64,000 nt of DNA, taken from Pseudomonas paracarnis (lineage in GTDB: Bacteria; Pseudomonadota; Gammaproteobacteria; Pseudomonadales; Pseudomonadaceae). The notes beneath the pieces were generated by a model. That model was not told where the DNA came from and ran no database searches. It saw only the letters and a list, made by a program, of their open reading frames with translations. The stretch covers positions 62,001 through 126,000 of the forward strand of contig NZ_CAJFCN010000012.1 of NCBI RefSeq assembly GCF_904063055.1. Reading direction: 5' to 3'. The translations under genes and the position numbers were made by a program. Of this stretch, positions 24,867 to 33,636 are shown in pieces (position 1 is the stretch's first letter; the number at the start of each line of letters is the position of its first letter).

Positions 24867-25106
24867 TTATTTGCGCTTGGAACGATGAATTCGCATCCAC
24901 TCCCGATAGGCCACTGTACGCTGCGCATCCGCACGTTTCTTCGCCTCGGTAAACCGTGCCCACGTCTGCGCATCGCCGCTGTAGGACTCAATGATCTCGT
25001 ACGCCAACGCGTCCAATCGATCCGCTTCGAAGAACATCTCGGCGTTTCGCGTGACCTCGTCGTCCCGCCTGTTTGTAGTTGTGTAACCAAGAGTCTGACT
25101 GTTCAT
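24867..25106 (-). CDS. Small protein of unknown function
   Basis: 79 residues, charged and helical: EMFFEADRLDALAYEIIESY, WARFTEAKKRADAQRTVAYR, basic tail IHRSKRK. The start is the ATG at 25106, which overlaps the stop of the upstream gene (ATGA), with GGAGG 10 bases before it, so the two genes are translationally coupled. No family I can name. Confidence 0.7.
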   Translation of the reverse strand: MNSQTLGYTTTNRRDDEVTRNAEMFFEADRLDALAYEIIESYSGDAQTWARFTEAKKRADAQRTVAYREWMRIHRSKRK

Positions 25107-25360
25107 CCTCTGAGGCCCTCCGCCCATTGAATCTGTGCCGCGCCACTCCAGCGCACCTGGGTAATGCCGTATTTCTCCGCCATCGGTTTGGACACACGCT
25201 TGAACGTGTGTTGCCCGAATTTGGGGATCACCGCCACACCAGCGTCACAACTGGCCCAATGCCAAGCCTCGGCATTGTCCATGCGCGGTGCGCGCACGAT
25301 GAAGGACTTGGGCTCGCCATGCAGCTGGTACTCGATAGTGAATAGGTCGTTGTGTTTCAT
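25103..25360 (-). CDS. Small Pseudomonas-specific protein (DUF6555-like)
   Basis: 85 residues with a tight pattern: FTIEYQLHGEPKSFIVRAPR, MDNAEAWHWASCDAGV, IPKFG, KPMAEKYGITQVRW. A paralogue with the same pattern lies at 41205-41474 in this window. The Trp-His-Trp-Ala-x-Cys-Asp core is invariant between the two. I believe this family is catalogued as DUF6555 but cannot confirm that. AGGAGG precedes the ATG. First gene of a coupled pair. Confidence 0.78.
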   Translation of the reverse strand: MKHNDLFTIEYQLHGEPKSFIVRAPRMDNAEAWHWASCDAGVAVIPKFGQHTFKRVSKPMAEKYGITQVRWSGAAQIQWAEGLRG

Positions 25361-25462
25361 GAGGCCTCCTTGATACTCATGAACTACAGATATTTGACGT
25401 CAAAAATAATTCAAATAAGTTGTCCGACAATTCGATGGCTGGGCGCAAGGCATGGATGAAGC

Positions 25463-25744
25463 CTAATCATCTACCGTAAAGGTGACCCATCCGGGCCCAT
25501 CGGCCGGGCGTTGCAGCTCGGCGATGACACCGCTGACGGAGGATCCGTCGGGCAAATTGACGGTGATAAAGTTGGGATTGCCTGGCCAATCCATTGGCGT
25601 GTCAAAGTCCAGGCGCGCGATGGTCGGTTTACCGCTACTCGTCATTTGGATGTTTTTTGATTCGTTAAGGCATTCATATGAAGGTGTTCCAAGATGGCGC
25701 GAGGCAGTGATGACACTGGCAATACCTTGGTAGTCGTAAGACAT
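25463..25744 (-). CDS. Small protein of unknown function
   Basis: 93 residues. The end (NFITVNLPDGSSVSGVIAEL, GPGWVTFTVDD) looks like a small beta-barrel. A GAGG lies 9-10 bases before the ATG. No signal peptide and no family recognised. A REP palindrome lies just upstream. Confidence 0.6.
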   Translation of the reverse strand: MSYDYQGIASVITASRHLGTPSYECLNESKNIQMTSSGKPTIARLDFDTPMDWPGNPNFITVNLPDGSSVSGVIAELQRPADGPGWVTFTVDD

Positions 25745-25783
25745 GCTGGGTTACCTCATAAAGGGGGGACAACGAAGATCAAA

Positions 25784-25872
25784 TGTGGGAGCGGGCTTGC
25801 TCGCGAAAGCGGTGGATCAGTCACATCAATGTTTAATGGACCGACGCCTTCGCGAGCAAGCCCGCTCCCACA
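25784..25872. repeat. REP doublet
   Basis: TGTGGGAGCGGGCTTGCTCG and its inverted copy ending GCAAGCCCGCTCCCACA flank about 45 bases, forming a typical fluorescens-group REP doublet (REPIN). Confidence 0.85.
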
Positions 25873-25917
25873 GAGGAGTTGTGCTTGACTGGCTGCTATT
25901 CGGGGTTTGCCCCGTTT

Positions 25918-27210
25918 TCATTTGTGACGAGCCGAATATTTGCGCGCAACGACAACGCCGCCCACTAGCAGCGCTGCGCCTATGGCAACCATCCCATAGG
26001 GCGTACGGCGGGTTTGCCGCCAGCCGCCTTCGACACGACGTTCGCCGCTTGCCGGGGTGTAGAGGTTGCCCGTAGAGGTCGCGGCGCGCTGGCTGCGCTC
26101 CAGGCCGAGGCGGGTGAGCCAACCGGATAACCGGGCAAAGCCGGGCAGCAAAAAATGCGCGACGCGGGCCACGGTGGCAGCGCTGCCTACCGTGGTGCTG
26201 TCCCTCGGTTGCAGCGCACAGGCCACCATCGCTTGCGCGACTTTATGTGGGTCGTAGACCGGTGGCGGTGGCGTCAACTCGTGGCCGGTAAAATTGCCGC
26301 CATCGCGAAAGCCCGGTGTGTCCATCACGGCGGGATAGATGTCGCACACATGAATATCCGGGTAGTCAGTCAGCTCGCCGCGCAGTGCCTCAGTCAGGCC
26401 GCGCAGGCCGTATTTACTGGCCGAGTAGGCGACGGCATAGGGCTGGGCTACCCAACTGCCCAGCGACAAGGTGTTGATCAGAGTGCCGCGGTGCTGGGCT
26501 TTGAAATAGGGCCACGCCACGTGGGCGCCGCGCAGGTACCCGAGCAGGTCGGTTTGCAGCACCTGTTCGTGGGCTTCCAGGGGCGTGTCCTCGAAACTGC
26601 CGACGGCGCCTACTCCGGCATTGTTGATCCAGATATCGATGCGGCCATTGCCGAAGGCCGCCGCTTGTTCGGCAAGGGCGCGCATCTGGTCGCCCTGGGT
26701 TACATCGGTTTTAACGGCGATGGCCTCGGCGCCACGCGCAGCGCATTCCTCGACGACCTCTCCCAAGGCCTTTTCATCTCGGGCCGCCAATACCAAGCGG
26801 GTACTTTGCTCGGCAAAGGCGTGAGCAGCCGCGCGACCAATGCCACTGGAGGCGCCGGTGATCACCACGGTCTTGCCGTGCAGTTTCCCCTTGGCCTGCA
26901 TGACGCCAGGCGAATCCTCGGGCACGTGGACGGGCACCGGGTGCAGTTGCAAGCGGGTACCGTCAGTCAGTACCAGGGTCAGGTTCTCGAGGGTGCCAGC
27001 GACGCGGTCGGGAAATACCGGTTCGCCTGTGGCGTCGAGCTCATCATAGATAAACGTCTGGCCCTCAAGCCATCCGACTGCTGTCATCAGTTCAGGGCCC
27101 AGGTAGTACTTTCCGTCCAGGAAAAACCCGCTGAAGTTCGGTGTGCGCTCCAGGTTTTCCACGGCGTATCGCTCGCCAGGCCTCATTCCGGTTGCGGTAT
27201 CAATCATCAT
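25918..27210 (-). CDS. SDR oxidoreductase with N-terminal extra domain and C-terminal membrane anchor
   Basis: 430 residues, unusually long for an SDR. Residues 1-105 form a separate small domain (VENLERTPNFSGFFLDGKYY, FIYDELDATG, LVLTDGTRLQLHPVPV) with no cofactor motif. The classical SDR core follows (VITGASSGIGRAAAHAFAEQ, INNAG, Ser in LSLGSW, YSASKYGL). The tail has a basic segment (RRVEGGWRQTRRTPYG) and a single helix (MVAIGAALLVGGVVVA) ending KYSARHK, so the enzyme is probably tethered to the membrane. GGAGG is 6 bases before the ATG. Stress-island context; substrate unknown. Confidence 0.82.
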   Translation of the reverse strand: MMIDTATGMRPGERYAVENLERTPNFSGFFLDGKYYLGPELMTAVGWLEGQTFIYDELDATGEPVFPDRVAGTLENLTLVLTDGTRLQLHPVPVHVPEDSPGVMQAKGKLHGKTVVITGASSGIGRAAAHAFAEQSTRLVLAARDEKALGEVVEECAARGAEAIAVKTDVTQGDQMRALAEQAAAFGNGRIDIWINNAGVGAVGSFEDTPLEAHEQVLQTDLLGYLRGAHVAWPYFKAQHRGTLINTLSLGSWVAQPYAVAYSASKYGLRGLTEALRGELTDYPDIHVCDIYPAVMDTPGFRDGGNFTGHELTPPPPVYDPHKVAQAMVACALQPRDSTTVGSAATVARVAHFLLPGFARLSGWLTRLGLERSQRAATSTGNLYTPASGERRVEGGWRQTRRTPYGMVAIGAALLVGGVVVARKYSARHK

Positions 27211-27288
27211 GACATCCTCCTTTGGCTGGTCTTGGGGTAGAGAAGGGCCCGCAAATGATCGTTCAATCCAAATGACTGAATGGCGGTG

Positions 27289-28053
27289 TCAATGTTGATG
27301 GGCCTTCAGGGTCGGGTCGGCGATCTGGATAACCGTGCCCTGGCGCCACGCGTCCGCGCCGGGCGCGATGGGCGGCGCGGGGATATCGGCACGCGTCTTT
27401 TTCTTGTCGGCACTGTCGATGCCCAGTCGTTTATCTCGTTCGGCGACCATACGCGGGTCAGCCTGGCCGTCTGCGGTAAACCCCATCATCAACTGAGGCA
27501 CGCCTAACGGCAGGCGTTTATCCAGATCGGTATGCCAGGTGTGCCAGGTCTTGCCGTAGGTGTGCACCAGCTTCTCCATCAGCGCATGTTCCGCCGCCTC
27601 AGGAATGCCCGGCGCGACCAGTTGCCCTGACTTCACTTCATGCACATGGCTATGCCACAACGCCTTTTCAGGCGCGGGCAGTGTGTTGAACTGCGCCTCG
27701 CTGATGATGTACTCCACGCCCATCAACTTGGCATCCTTGCGGTTGCCGTCGTAGATCACACACTGGATGACCTCCTCGTTGAGGATTGCGCAGTAGTGAT
27801 GGGCTTCCATTTGCACATCGGGATGGCCGTTGTAGAAGTGAAAACCGTCCAGGTAGGCGTTCAGGGCATCAATCGGTGGGCGTGATTGCAGCAGGGCGGC
27901 GCCGGCTTCCAGCGTTCGGGTCGAAGGCGTTGTCGGCTTCCCAGGTGCCTCGACATTCGAAGGTGAGTTGTTGCCAGCGCAGGCGCTGAGCAGGGACAGC
28001 GCAACTGCGGCGGATAGGGATTTTGTCACTCGATGGGTTGGGGTGTCAGTCAT
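27289..28053 (-). CDS. DUF1264 (oil-body-associated-type) lipoprotein
   Basis: 254 residues. An N-terminal lipoprotein signal (SAAVALSLLSACAG) is followed by the DUF1264 pattern seen in plant oil-body-associated proteins: LDGFHFYNGHPDVQMEAHHY, ILNEEVIQCVIYDG, ARLIGVEYIIS-like KLMGVEYIIS, LWHSHVHEVKSGQLVAPGIP, and YGKTWHTWHTD. Two histidine clusters suggest metal or lipid-headgroup binding, but the function is not known. It lies 78 bases upstream of the membrane-anchored SDR on the same strand and is divergent from the M42 peptidase gene. Confidence 0.88.
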   Translation of the reverse strand: MTDTPTHRVTKSLSAAVALSLLSACAGNNSPSNVEAPGKPTTPSTRTLEAGAALLQSRPPIDALNAYLDGFHFYNGHPDVQMEAHHYCAILNEEVIQCVIYDGNRKDAKLMGVEYIISEAQFNTLPAPEKALWHSHVHEVKSGQLVAPGIPEAAEHALMEKLVHTYGKTWHTWHTDLDKRLPLGVPQLMMGFTADGQADPRMVAERDKRLGIDSADKKKTRADIPAPPIAPGADAWRQGTVIQIADPTLKAHQH

Positions 28054-28245
28054 GGTCGGCTGCCTCCTGTTGCCGGTATGGTCACGTTCGAGGATCTGCG
28101 TCAGGGCTGATCCTGTTCTCGTTGGAAAGACGCGCGTACAGGGCGTTCAAAATGCTTTGAGTTGAACACTCACTCATTCATCAGGTCGTTTTTTATAGAG
28201 GCGCTGACAGCGCAATTGCTTACCTGCCAGTGAGGTGTTCATCCC

Positions 28246-29307
28246 ATGCACAAGACTGAAAATCGAGCGTCGATGCTGCTTACCCAATTGCTCCGGGCAC
28301 GCGGGCCGGGCGGTCAGGAAGACGAGGTGCGCGCCATTTGCCTGGAAAGCCTGACGCCGTTGTGCGATGAGGCCTGGGTCGATCGGGCGGGTAATGTGGT
28401 GGGTTTGATCAAGGGCAAGCACAACGATGCCGAGCCTGCCGGTGCGGTTAAAGTCATGGCACATATGGATGAAATCGCCATGGTGGTTAAACGCGTCGAG
28501 GCGGATGGCACGTTGCGGGTGACGGCGCTGGGTGGGGCCAACCCGGTCAACTTTGGCGTGTGCCCGGTGGATATCCTGGGGGACACACGCATCCTTCCTG
28601 GCGTGCTGTCCTTTGGCTCGATGCACGCCACCAGTAATACGGCACAAGGGGCTGATGTGCTCTCGGGCGATGTGCACTGGAACGACGTTCATGTGATCAC
28701 GCGATGCACTGCCCAGGCATTGTGCGAGTACGGCATTCGGCCCGGAAGCCGTGTGGTGCTGAGCCGTCATTGGCGCGAGCCCTTCCAAGTGGGCGATGCC
28801 ATTGCCGCGCATTTTCTGGATGACCGCGCCCCGATTGCTGCCGTTCTGCATACAGCCCAGCTGCTGGCTTCGCGCCGGGAGGCGTTGGCCAGGGATGTCT
28901 ATCTGGTATTCACCACGCTCGAAGAGGAGTGCAATGCCGGGGCAATGTATGCCGCGTCGACGCTACCCGGCGACACCACCATCGCGGTGGAGGTGGGGCC
29001 GGTCATGCAGGAATACGGCACGCGCCTGGCCGTCGACCCGATCATCAATACGGGGGACCAGAAAGGCTATTACACCCGGGCGGTGGTCAACGACCTGGCG
29101 GCTGCCGCAGAGCGCTGCGGCTACAGCCCCCAATATGCGCTGTTGGTGGATTTCGCTTCGGATGCCAGTGCGGTCATGAGTAACGGGACCTGCGCCCGCG
29201 CCGGCTGCCTGGCCATTCCAACGGAAAATACCCATGGTTATGAATTGATTCTGGATGGGGCGGTGCAGGCCTGTGCCGCGACATTGGCCGAGTACCTTGC
29301 AGCCTGA
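28246..29307 (+). CDS. M42-family metallo-aminopeptidase
   Basis: 353 residues, a cytosolic dinuclear metal aminopeptidase or glutamyl aminopeptidase of the M42 (FrvX/TET) type. Metal and catalytic motifs appear in order: AHMDEIAMVV, LDDRAPIAAVL, TTLEEECNAGAMYA, VEVGPVMQEYG, and the final PTENTHGYE. GARGPGGQEDEVR at the N-terminus is also typical. It probably trims peptides to free amino acids. The start is the ATG at 28246 with GAGG about 11 bases upstream; it is divergent from the DUF1264 gene. Confidence 0.9.
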   Translation: MHKTENRASMLLTQLLRARGPGGQEDEVRAICLESLTPLCDEAWVDRAGNVVGLIKGKHNDAEPAGAVKVMAHMDEIAMVVKRVEADGTLRVTALGGANPVNFGVCPVDILGDTRILPGVLSFGSMHATSNTAQGADVLSGDVHWNDVHVITRCTAQALCEYGIRPGSRVVLSRHWREPFQVGDAIAAHFLDDRAPIAAVLHTAQLLASRREALARDVYLVFTTLEEECNAGAMYAASTLPGDTTIAVEVGPVMQEYGTRLAVDPIINTGDQKGYYTRAVVNDLAAAAERCGYSPQYALLVDFASDASAVMSNGTCARAGCLAIPTENTHGYELILDGAVQACAATLAEYLAA

Positions 29308-29341
29308 TAGACGGTGCAAGGTACGCTGACCGGTGAAGGGC

Positions 29342-29740
29342 TCAGATTGGGCCGCTTGGAGAATCTGTCTCCTGCCTGATGTCATCGGCCGCATTGGGTT
29401 GCCCCAGCTTGCTGTATTGCTCGCGCAATTTTTGCAACTCTCGCGACCCAAGCTTATCCAGGCTTAACGCCGCATTGTGAGCTTCTTTGGTGGCACGAAT
29501 CAGCTCGTCCAGTTTCAGATGAAGAATATCGTTGTCGCGGTTCTGGGTATTCTGGATCAGGAACACCATCAGGAAGGTGATGATGGTGGTGGAGGTGTTG
29601 ATGATTAACTGCCAGGTGTCGTTGTATTGAAAATAAGGCCCGGTGAGCGCCCAAACAGCAATCAAGCTGACGGCCGTCAGAAAGGTTTTTGAGCTGCCCG
29701 CCTGGTTGGAGAGTTTTTGGCAGAATTTCGCGAACTTCAT
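29342..29740 (-). CDS. Low-affinity iron permease-family membrane protein
   Basis: 132 residues from the ATG at 29740 (AGGAG upstream). Two membrane helices (FLTAVSLIAVWALTGPYF, LIINTSTTIITFLMVFLIQN) are followed by the family's hallmark NTQNRDNDILHLKLDELIRA and a helical tail. The family is named after yeast Fet4-related sequences, but transport by the small bacterial members has not been shown to my knowledge. It converges on the M42 peptidase gene and is divergent from the PncC-like gene. Confidence 0.88.
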   Translation of the reverse strand: MKFAKFCQKLSNQAGSSKTFLTAVSLIAVWALTGPYFQYNDTWQLIINTSTTIITFLMVFLIQNTQNRDNDILHLKLDELIRATKEAHNAALSLDKLGSRELQKLREQYSKLGQPNAADDIRQETDSPSGPI

Positions 29741-29863
29741 GGTGCTGTCTCCTGGGGGATGTTCCTCTGTAGACCCCAGCAGATTTTCGAAATTCTTTTT
29801 TACAAATCGATTTTTTTTGACAAAAATCAATCAGCAACACCCCTCTGCACAGGAGCGTTCAGC

Positions 29864-30364
29864 ATGTCGGTCGCTGCTTCTATCGTTGAATACCTCAAGC
29901 ACCATCAATTGGTCATCACGGCGGCGGAGTCGTGTACCGCAGGCAAGATCATCACCTTGCTTTCACAGGTCGACGGCAGCGGTTCATGGATCGAAAGCGG
30001 GTACGTGGTGTATTCGCCAGAGGCGAAACAGCGGCTGTTAAACGTACGCCCTTACACCATAGAAACGTTCAACCTCACCAGTTGTGAGGTCGCCCAGGAA
30101 ATGGCCCAAGGCGCGCTGCGCGACAGCCCCGCCGATGTGGCGGTCGCCACCACTGGCCTGCTGGGGCCGGATGGGATGGACGGCATTCCTCCAGGCACTG
30201 TCTGTTTTGCCTGGGCCTATCGAAACGGCGGGGCACTGAGTGTGTTCAGTCGCAAGGAACGCTTTATGGGTTCTCGTGAGCAGGTGCAGTTGGCCGCGTC
30301 TCTTCATGCATTGAAATGGCTGCCGCATTTTCACCAACGGGCGATGGCCGGTGAACGCGCCTAA
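29864..30364 (+). CDS. CinA-type nicotinamide-nucleotide amidohydrolase (PncC-like)
   Basis: 166 residues, equal to the C-terminal domain of CinA alone. This domain deamidates NMN to nicotinate mononucleotide in NAD recycling. Visible: AAESCTAGKIITLLSQVDGS (the phosphate-binding Ser-Cys-Thr), GYVVYSPEAKQRLLNV, and ATTGLLGPDGMDGIPPGTVC, where the family usually has TGIAGP. The shift of Ile-Ala to Leu-Leu and the low overall match suggest a diverged second copy alongside the housekeeping PncC. AGGAG precedes the ATG. Confidence 0.82.
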   Translation: MSVAASIVEYLKHHQLVITAAESCTAGKIITLLSQVDGSGSWIESGYVVYSPEAKQRLLNVRPYTIETFNLTSCEVAQEMAQGALRDSPADVAVATTGLLGPDGMDGIPPGTVCFAWAYRNGGALSVFSRKERFMGSREQVQLAASLHALKWLPHFHQRAMAGERA

Positions 30365-30383
30365 TGCTGCCAAGTGCGCGCGT

Positions 30384-30662
30384 TTACGGCTGCGGTTCGA
30401 TGTCCATCAGCAAGTCGCCGTTGGTCAAGGATTCAGCCTCCTGCACCACGCCACGATAGGCCTGACCATTCCATTCAAAGCTAATCCAGTGGGCCTTCGG
30501 CAATAGCTTTGGCCATGGCGGTGCAAGCCGCAACTGCACGCCGGGCGCAGTGCGCACAAGTTGCCCCATGCATTCGCTGGCGAGCGTGTTCACACCGAAC
30601 AGCGTGTCATGCAGGTATTGAATGTTGACCGGTTGCAGCGTTGCGTCAGTAGCGTCTGGCAT
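30384..30662 (-). CDS. Small protein of unknown function
   Basis: 92 residues. A polar start (DATDATLQPVNIQYLHDTLF), then LRLAPPWPKLLPKAHWISFE and WNGQAYRGVVQEAE. No signal peptide or known motif. It starts 5 bases after the stop of the gene above it (30668-30922), so they form an operon. Confidence 0.55.
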   Translation of the reverse strand: MPDATDATLQPVNIQYLHDTLFGVNTLASECMGQLVRTAPGVQLRLAPPWPKLLPKAHWISFEWNGQAYRGVVQEAESLTNGDLLMDIEPQP

Positions 30663-30667
30663 ATCTG

Positions 30668-30922
30668 TTACCCCACCGATGACAGCCAGAAAGACTGTCT
30701 GGCGATGACCATTTCTTCACGTATTTCCCGCACAAGCCGGTTGATCCCCGAAACACCGTGATAGTGGGCGCGGTTGATGTTGGCGATGGTGAATTGGTCC
30801 ATACCGTGCGCCGTTACAGTGACTGAAAGGCTGCCGTCCGCGTTGAGTGCGCACTTGACCGCGCACTTGGGAAGGCGAGCGGACAGGGCCGTTTCGATTT
30901 CGGCTTTCGTTAACGTATCCAT
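30668..30922 (-). CDS. DUF1652-like small protein
   Basis: 84 residues. The pattern LPKCAVKCALNADGSLSVTV followed by FTIANINRAHYHGVSGINRL and REIREEMVIAR resembles Pseudomonas DUF1652 proteins (a Cys-x-Cys-like strand, DGSLTV strand, and a C-terminal helix EIREEM). Function unknown. First gene of a two-gene unit with the 92-residue protein. Confidence 0.6.
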   Translation of the reverse strand: MDTLTKAEIETALSARLPKCAVKCALNADGSLSVTVTAHGMDQFTIANINRAHYHGVSGINRLVREIREEMVIARQSFWLSSVG

Positions 30923-31170
30923 GAGTTCACCGCATAAAGGACTCAGCGCGGTAAGGCTAGCTCATAATGACGGGGCGTAAATACTGGCAAGGTGATGGCT
31001 TTGTAAGAAGGGTCGTCCACAACTTTGCGTCGAAAGCCTCTACTTGAAACTTGGGCTGAAGGTTCGCTCGTTGTTAAATCAAGCGGGCAGGATGAGGGGG
31101 GATTATAAGGTGTAGCCTGTTCAAACTATTGGGTTTGAAGGGGCAGCCAGGCTGCCCCTCCTACCGTTAC

Positions 31171-31353
31171 TCAAGAACCCGACTTCCGACCGCCGCCGTG
31201 GCTGTGCTGGCCACCCTTGCGACCTGCTTCAGAGGCCTTTTCACGGTCGTTGGCGAAGTTCCCGCCCGACGCTTGGCCGCCTTTTTTACCGGCTTCGGAG
31301 GCTTTTTCGCGATCATTGGCAAAGTTGCCCGGGTTTTTATTACCTGTAGTCAT
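31171..31353 (-). CDS. KGG-repeat stress protein, copy 1
   Basis: 60 residues made of two repeats of GNFANDREKASEAG(K/R)KGGQ and a His/Gly/Arg-rich tail (HSHGGGRKSGS). This is the KGG (stress-induced bacterial acidophilic repeat) family, small hydrophilic proteins induced by stress such as E. coli YciG. GGAG is 7 bases before the ATG at 31353. A second gene with nearly the same sequence and a homologous upstream region lies at 43498-43674, and a longer third one at 42819. Confidence 0.88.
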   Translation of the reverse strand: MTTGNKNPGNFANDREKASEAGKKGGQASGGNFANDREKASEAGRKGGQHSHGGGRKSGS

Positions 31354-31674
31354 GATAGTTCTCCAGTCGCTAAGTTTGCGTTTCGTTAGTTGGCCGTTTC
31401 GCAACGGACACTTATTCCGATATTGGCTTTTTGAAAAATGTTTTACCGATTTTTCTAACCGGCGACGAACGGTAATTTGGCTGAAAAAAGTTATACAAAG
31501 ATGCGGTTGATGCGCCGCTTCGTATAACTTTTATTGCCGGCCAGCGCTTTGATATTAATCAGATCGAAACGGCTGGTTTAGTTAGCGGTCCTGCCATTCG
31601 TCTTTTTCGTCGCACTCTAAAAAAGGGTGTGGTTCCAACGAGGTTCCTAACCTGTGAACGGGAGCTTTTCAGCC
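31354..31674. other. Shared KGG-upstream module, copy 1, with candidate structured RNA
   Basis: Intergenic region between the minus-strand KGG gene and the plus-strand 76-residue gene. It can be aligned with 43675-43915. Shared blocks include AACGGACA, GGCGA(C/T)GAACGGTA at 31461-31474, GCCGCTTCGT, TTGATATT-AAT and ACGG(C/T)TGGTTTAG near 31568. A perfect 11-bp hairpin (31486-31496 with 31522-31532) occurs 22 bases after the start of GACGAACGG. No protein gene seen. Confidence 0.55.
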
Positions 31675-31905
31675 ATGAAACACAACCCATCCAACCCACA
31701 GTACCGGCCGCTCGAGCATCCAGATGCACCCAATGAAGACGGTTGCGTCATCGGCACTGCCGGGCGCGACGAAGACCCCAACGCGACTACCGATTGGGAC
31801 CATCCCGACAGCGCCGCAACACCCGCTGACGCCAGCATCAAACCCGCCAGCGGTACGCCCGGCATCGACGCCGTGCCCGAGTCGGAAAACCACGGCGCCA
31901 ATTGA
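31675..31905 (+). CDS. Small acidic hydrophilic protein
   Basis: 76 residues with no hydrophobic segment, rich in Asp, Pro, Ala and Asn (EHPDAPNEDG, DPNATTDWDHPDSAATPADA). It is probably unstructured. I take the ATG at 31675 with GGGAG 9 bases before; an in-frame GTG at 31654 is the alternative. It precedes the manganese catalase gene by 165 bases on the same strand. Confidence 0.6.
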   Translation: MKHNPSNPQYRPLEHPDAPNEDGCVIGTAGRDEDPNATTDWDHPDSAATPADASIKPASGTPGIDAVPESENHGAN

Positions 31906-32070
31906 GAGAACTGCGCTACAAGTGCCGTTTCGCTTGGCCTGCAGCGCATTACCGCTGGTCGTGAGGCGCTGGTTTATTTTGAAATTTTCCACGCGCAGGC
32001 CACTTCCCATGCAAGGTAGGCGCGCATTCCAGCAGGGCGCCTTTTTCCGTAAGCCTGAGGAGATTTGTTC

Positions 32071-32955
32071 ATGTTTCTACATAACAAGCGACTTCAATAC
32101 ACCGTGCGTGTCGCCGAGCCCAACCCGGGCCTGGCTAACCTTTTGCTCGAACAGTTTGGCGGCGCTCAAGGTGAGTTGGCCGCCGCGTCCCGTTACTTCA
32201 CCCAAGCCTTGGCGGAAGACGACCCGGGGCGCAAAGATTTGCTGATGGACATCGCCACCGAAGAACTCAGCCATCTGGAGATCGTCGGCTCCATCATTGT
32301 CATGCTCAACAAGGGCGCCAAGGGGCGAATGGCCGAAGGCGTGGAAGAGGAGGGCGAGTTGTATCGTGCCCTCAATGGCGCCGGCAATGACTCGCATATC
32401 ACCAGCCTGCTGTACGGGGCGGGTTCGCCTTTGACCAACTCTGCCGGCGTGCCGTGGACCGCCGCCTACATCGACACTATTGGTGAACCCACCGCAGACA
32501 TGCGCTCGAATATCGCCGCCGAAGCCCGGGCCAAAATTGTCTATGAGCGGTTGATGAACGTCACCGATGACCCGGGTGTAAAAGATGCGCTGGGGTTTTT
32601 GATGACGCGGGAAATCGCTCACCAGATATCCTTCGAAAAAGCGCTGCATGCGATCCAGCCGAATTTTCCCCAGGGCAAGTTGCCGGGCAAACCGGAGTTC
32701 ACCCAGGTGTACTTCAACATGTCCCAAGGCGCGGAGAACCTGCGCGGGCCCTGGAACCAGGGTGACGGTTGGGAGTTTGTGGAAAACCCACAACCGGCGG
32801 TCGATGGCGGTGACGGCACCGCCAGCGTGCAGTTGGACGCCGACGATGAAGCGGTGCTGAGCGCGATGAAAATCCGCACGCTCTCGGACCCCACCAGCGA
32901 CCCCACCACCGGCGCTGACCTGGGGGCGGGCCTCAAGCCCAAGCCCGACCTTTGA
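32071..32955 (+). CDS. katN: Manganese (non-haem) catalase
   Basis: 294 residues. KatN dismutates hydrogen peroxide using a dimanganese centre in a four-helix bundle. Ligand-bearing helices are visible: EQFGGAQGELAAASRYFTQA, MDIATEELSHLEIVGSIIVM, NIAAEARAKIVYERLM and TREIAHQISFEKAL, which supply the Glu/His metal ligands. The C-terminal tail (Asp/Gly/Thr-rich) is typical. GAGGAG lies 9 bases before the ATG. A YciF-like gene follows by 63 bases; the pair katN-yciF is common in stress regions controlled by RpoS in enterobacteria. Confidence 0.94.
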   Translation: MFLHNKRLQYTVRVAEPNPGLANLLLEQFGGAQGELAAASRYFTQALAEDDPGRKDLLMDIATEELSHLEIVGSIIVMLNKGAKGRMAEGVEEEGELYRALNGAGNDSHITSLLYGAGSPLTNSAGVPWTAAYIDTIGEPTADMRSNIAAEARAKIVYERLMNVTDDPGVKDALGFLMTREIAHQISFEKALHAIQPNFPQGKLPGKPEFTQVYFNMSQGAENLRGPWNQGDGWEFVENPQPAVDGGDGTASVQLDADDEAVLSAMKIRTLSDPTSDPTTGADLGAGLKPKPDL

Positions 32956-33018
32956 TTGAGAACAGCCGCACGCTGAAGGGCGTGCGGTGCTTTCGACTTT
33001 CTTGACGAGGACAACGAC

Positions 33019-33528
33019 ATGGCAACCCCACAGGAAAACCTGCTCGACTGGCTACGTGATGCCCATGCGATGGAGCAACAGGCCGAGAAAATGCTCAAGG
33101 CACAGTCCGAGCGCCTGGAGAATTACCCCCAACTAAAGGCGCGAATCGACGAGCACATTGAGGAAACCCTTGGGCAGCAGCAACTGATTGACGAATGCCT
33201 GACGCGTTTGGGAGGCAGTGCTTCGACCCTTAAAGACGTGGGCGGCAAGCTGATGGCTTTCGGTCAGGCGGTCGGTGGCTCGCTGATGAGTGACGAGGTG
33301 ATCAAGGGCGCGATGGCCGGCTACGTGTTTGAAAATATGGAAGTGGCCAGCTACACGGTGCTCATCGCGGCCGCGAAGGCAGCGGGTGACGCCGAGACAC
33401 AAGCGGCGTGCGAAAAGATTCTACCCCAGGAAGTCGCCATGGCTCAGTGGTTGCTCGAGCACTTGCCAGAGCTTACGCAAGCGTTTTTGCAACGCTCTGA
33501 GGCGCCTGACACACAAGCCAAGCGTTAA
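33019..33528 (+). CDS. YciE/YciF-like ferritin-fold stress protein (DUF892)
   Basis: 169 residues of amphipathic helices: NLLDWLRDAHAMEQQAEKML, ARIDEHIEETLGQQQLIDEC, ENMEVASYTVLIAAAKAAGD, ILPQEVAMAQWLLEHLPEL. The repeated Glu-x-x-x-Gln/His pattern is that of the diiron ferritin-like YciF family (DUF892), general stress proteins. It follows katN on the same strand and precedes the LOV kinase by 108 bases. Confidence 0.9.
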   Translation: MATPQENLLDWLRDAHAMEQQAEKMLKAQSERLENYPQLKARIDEHIEETLGQQQLIDECLTRLGGSASTLKDVGGKLMAFGQAVGGSLMSDEVIKGAMAGYVFENMEVASYTVLIAAAKAAGDAETQAACEKILPQEVAMAQWLLEHLPELTQAFLQRSEAPDTQAKR

Positions 33529-33636
33529 TGACACGTGCGGTGCCCTTGGGGGGCGCCGCGTCCGCTCGGCACAAGATGGCACTGCGCAGCGTTTTCACGG
33601 TCCATGGAACACGTACCACGTATCTGGAGGTGAACC

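Noticed and set aside
25784..25872. CRISPR-like repeat
   Set aside because: Only one inverted pair, matching known REP doublets; there are no repeated spacers.
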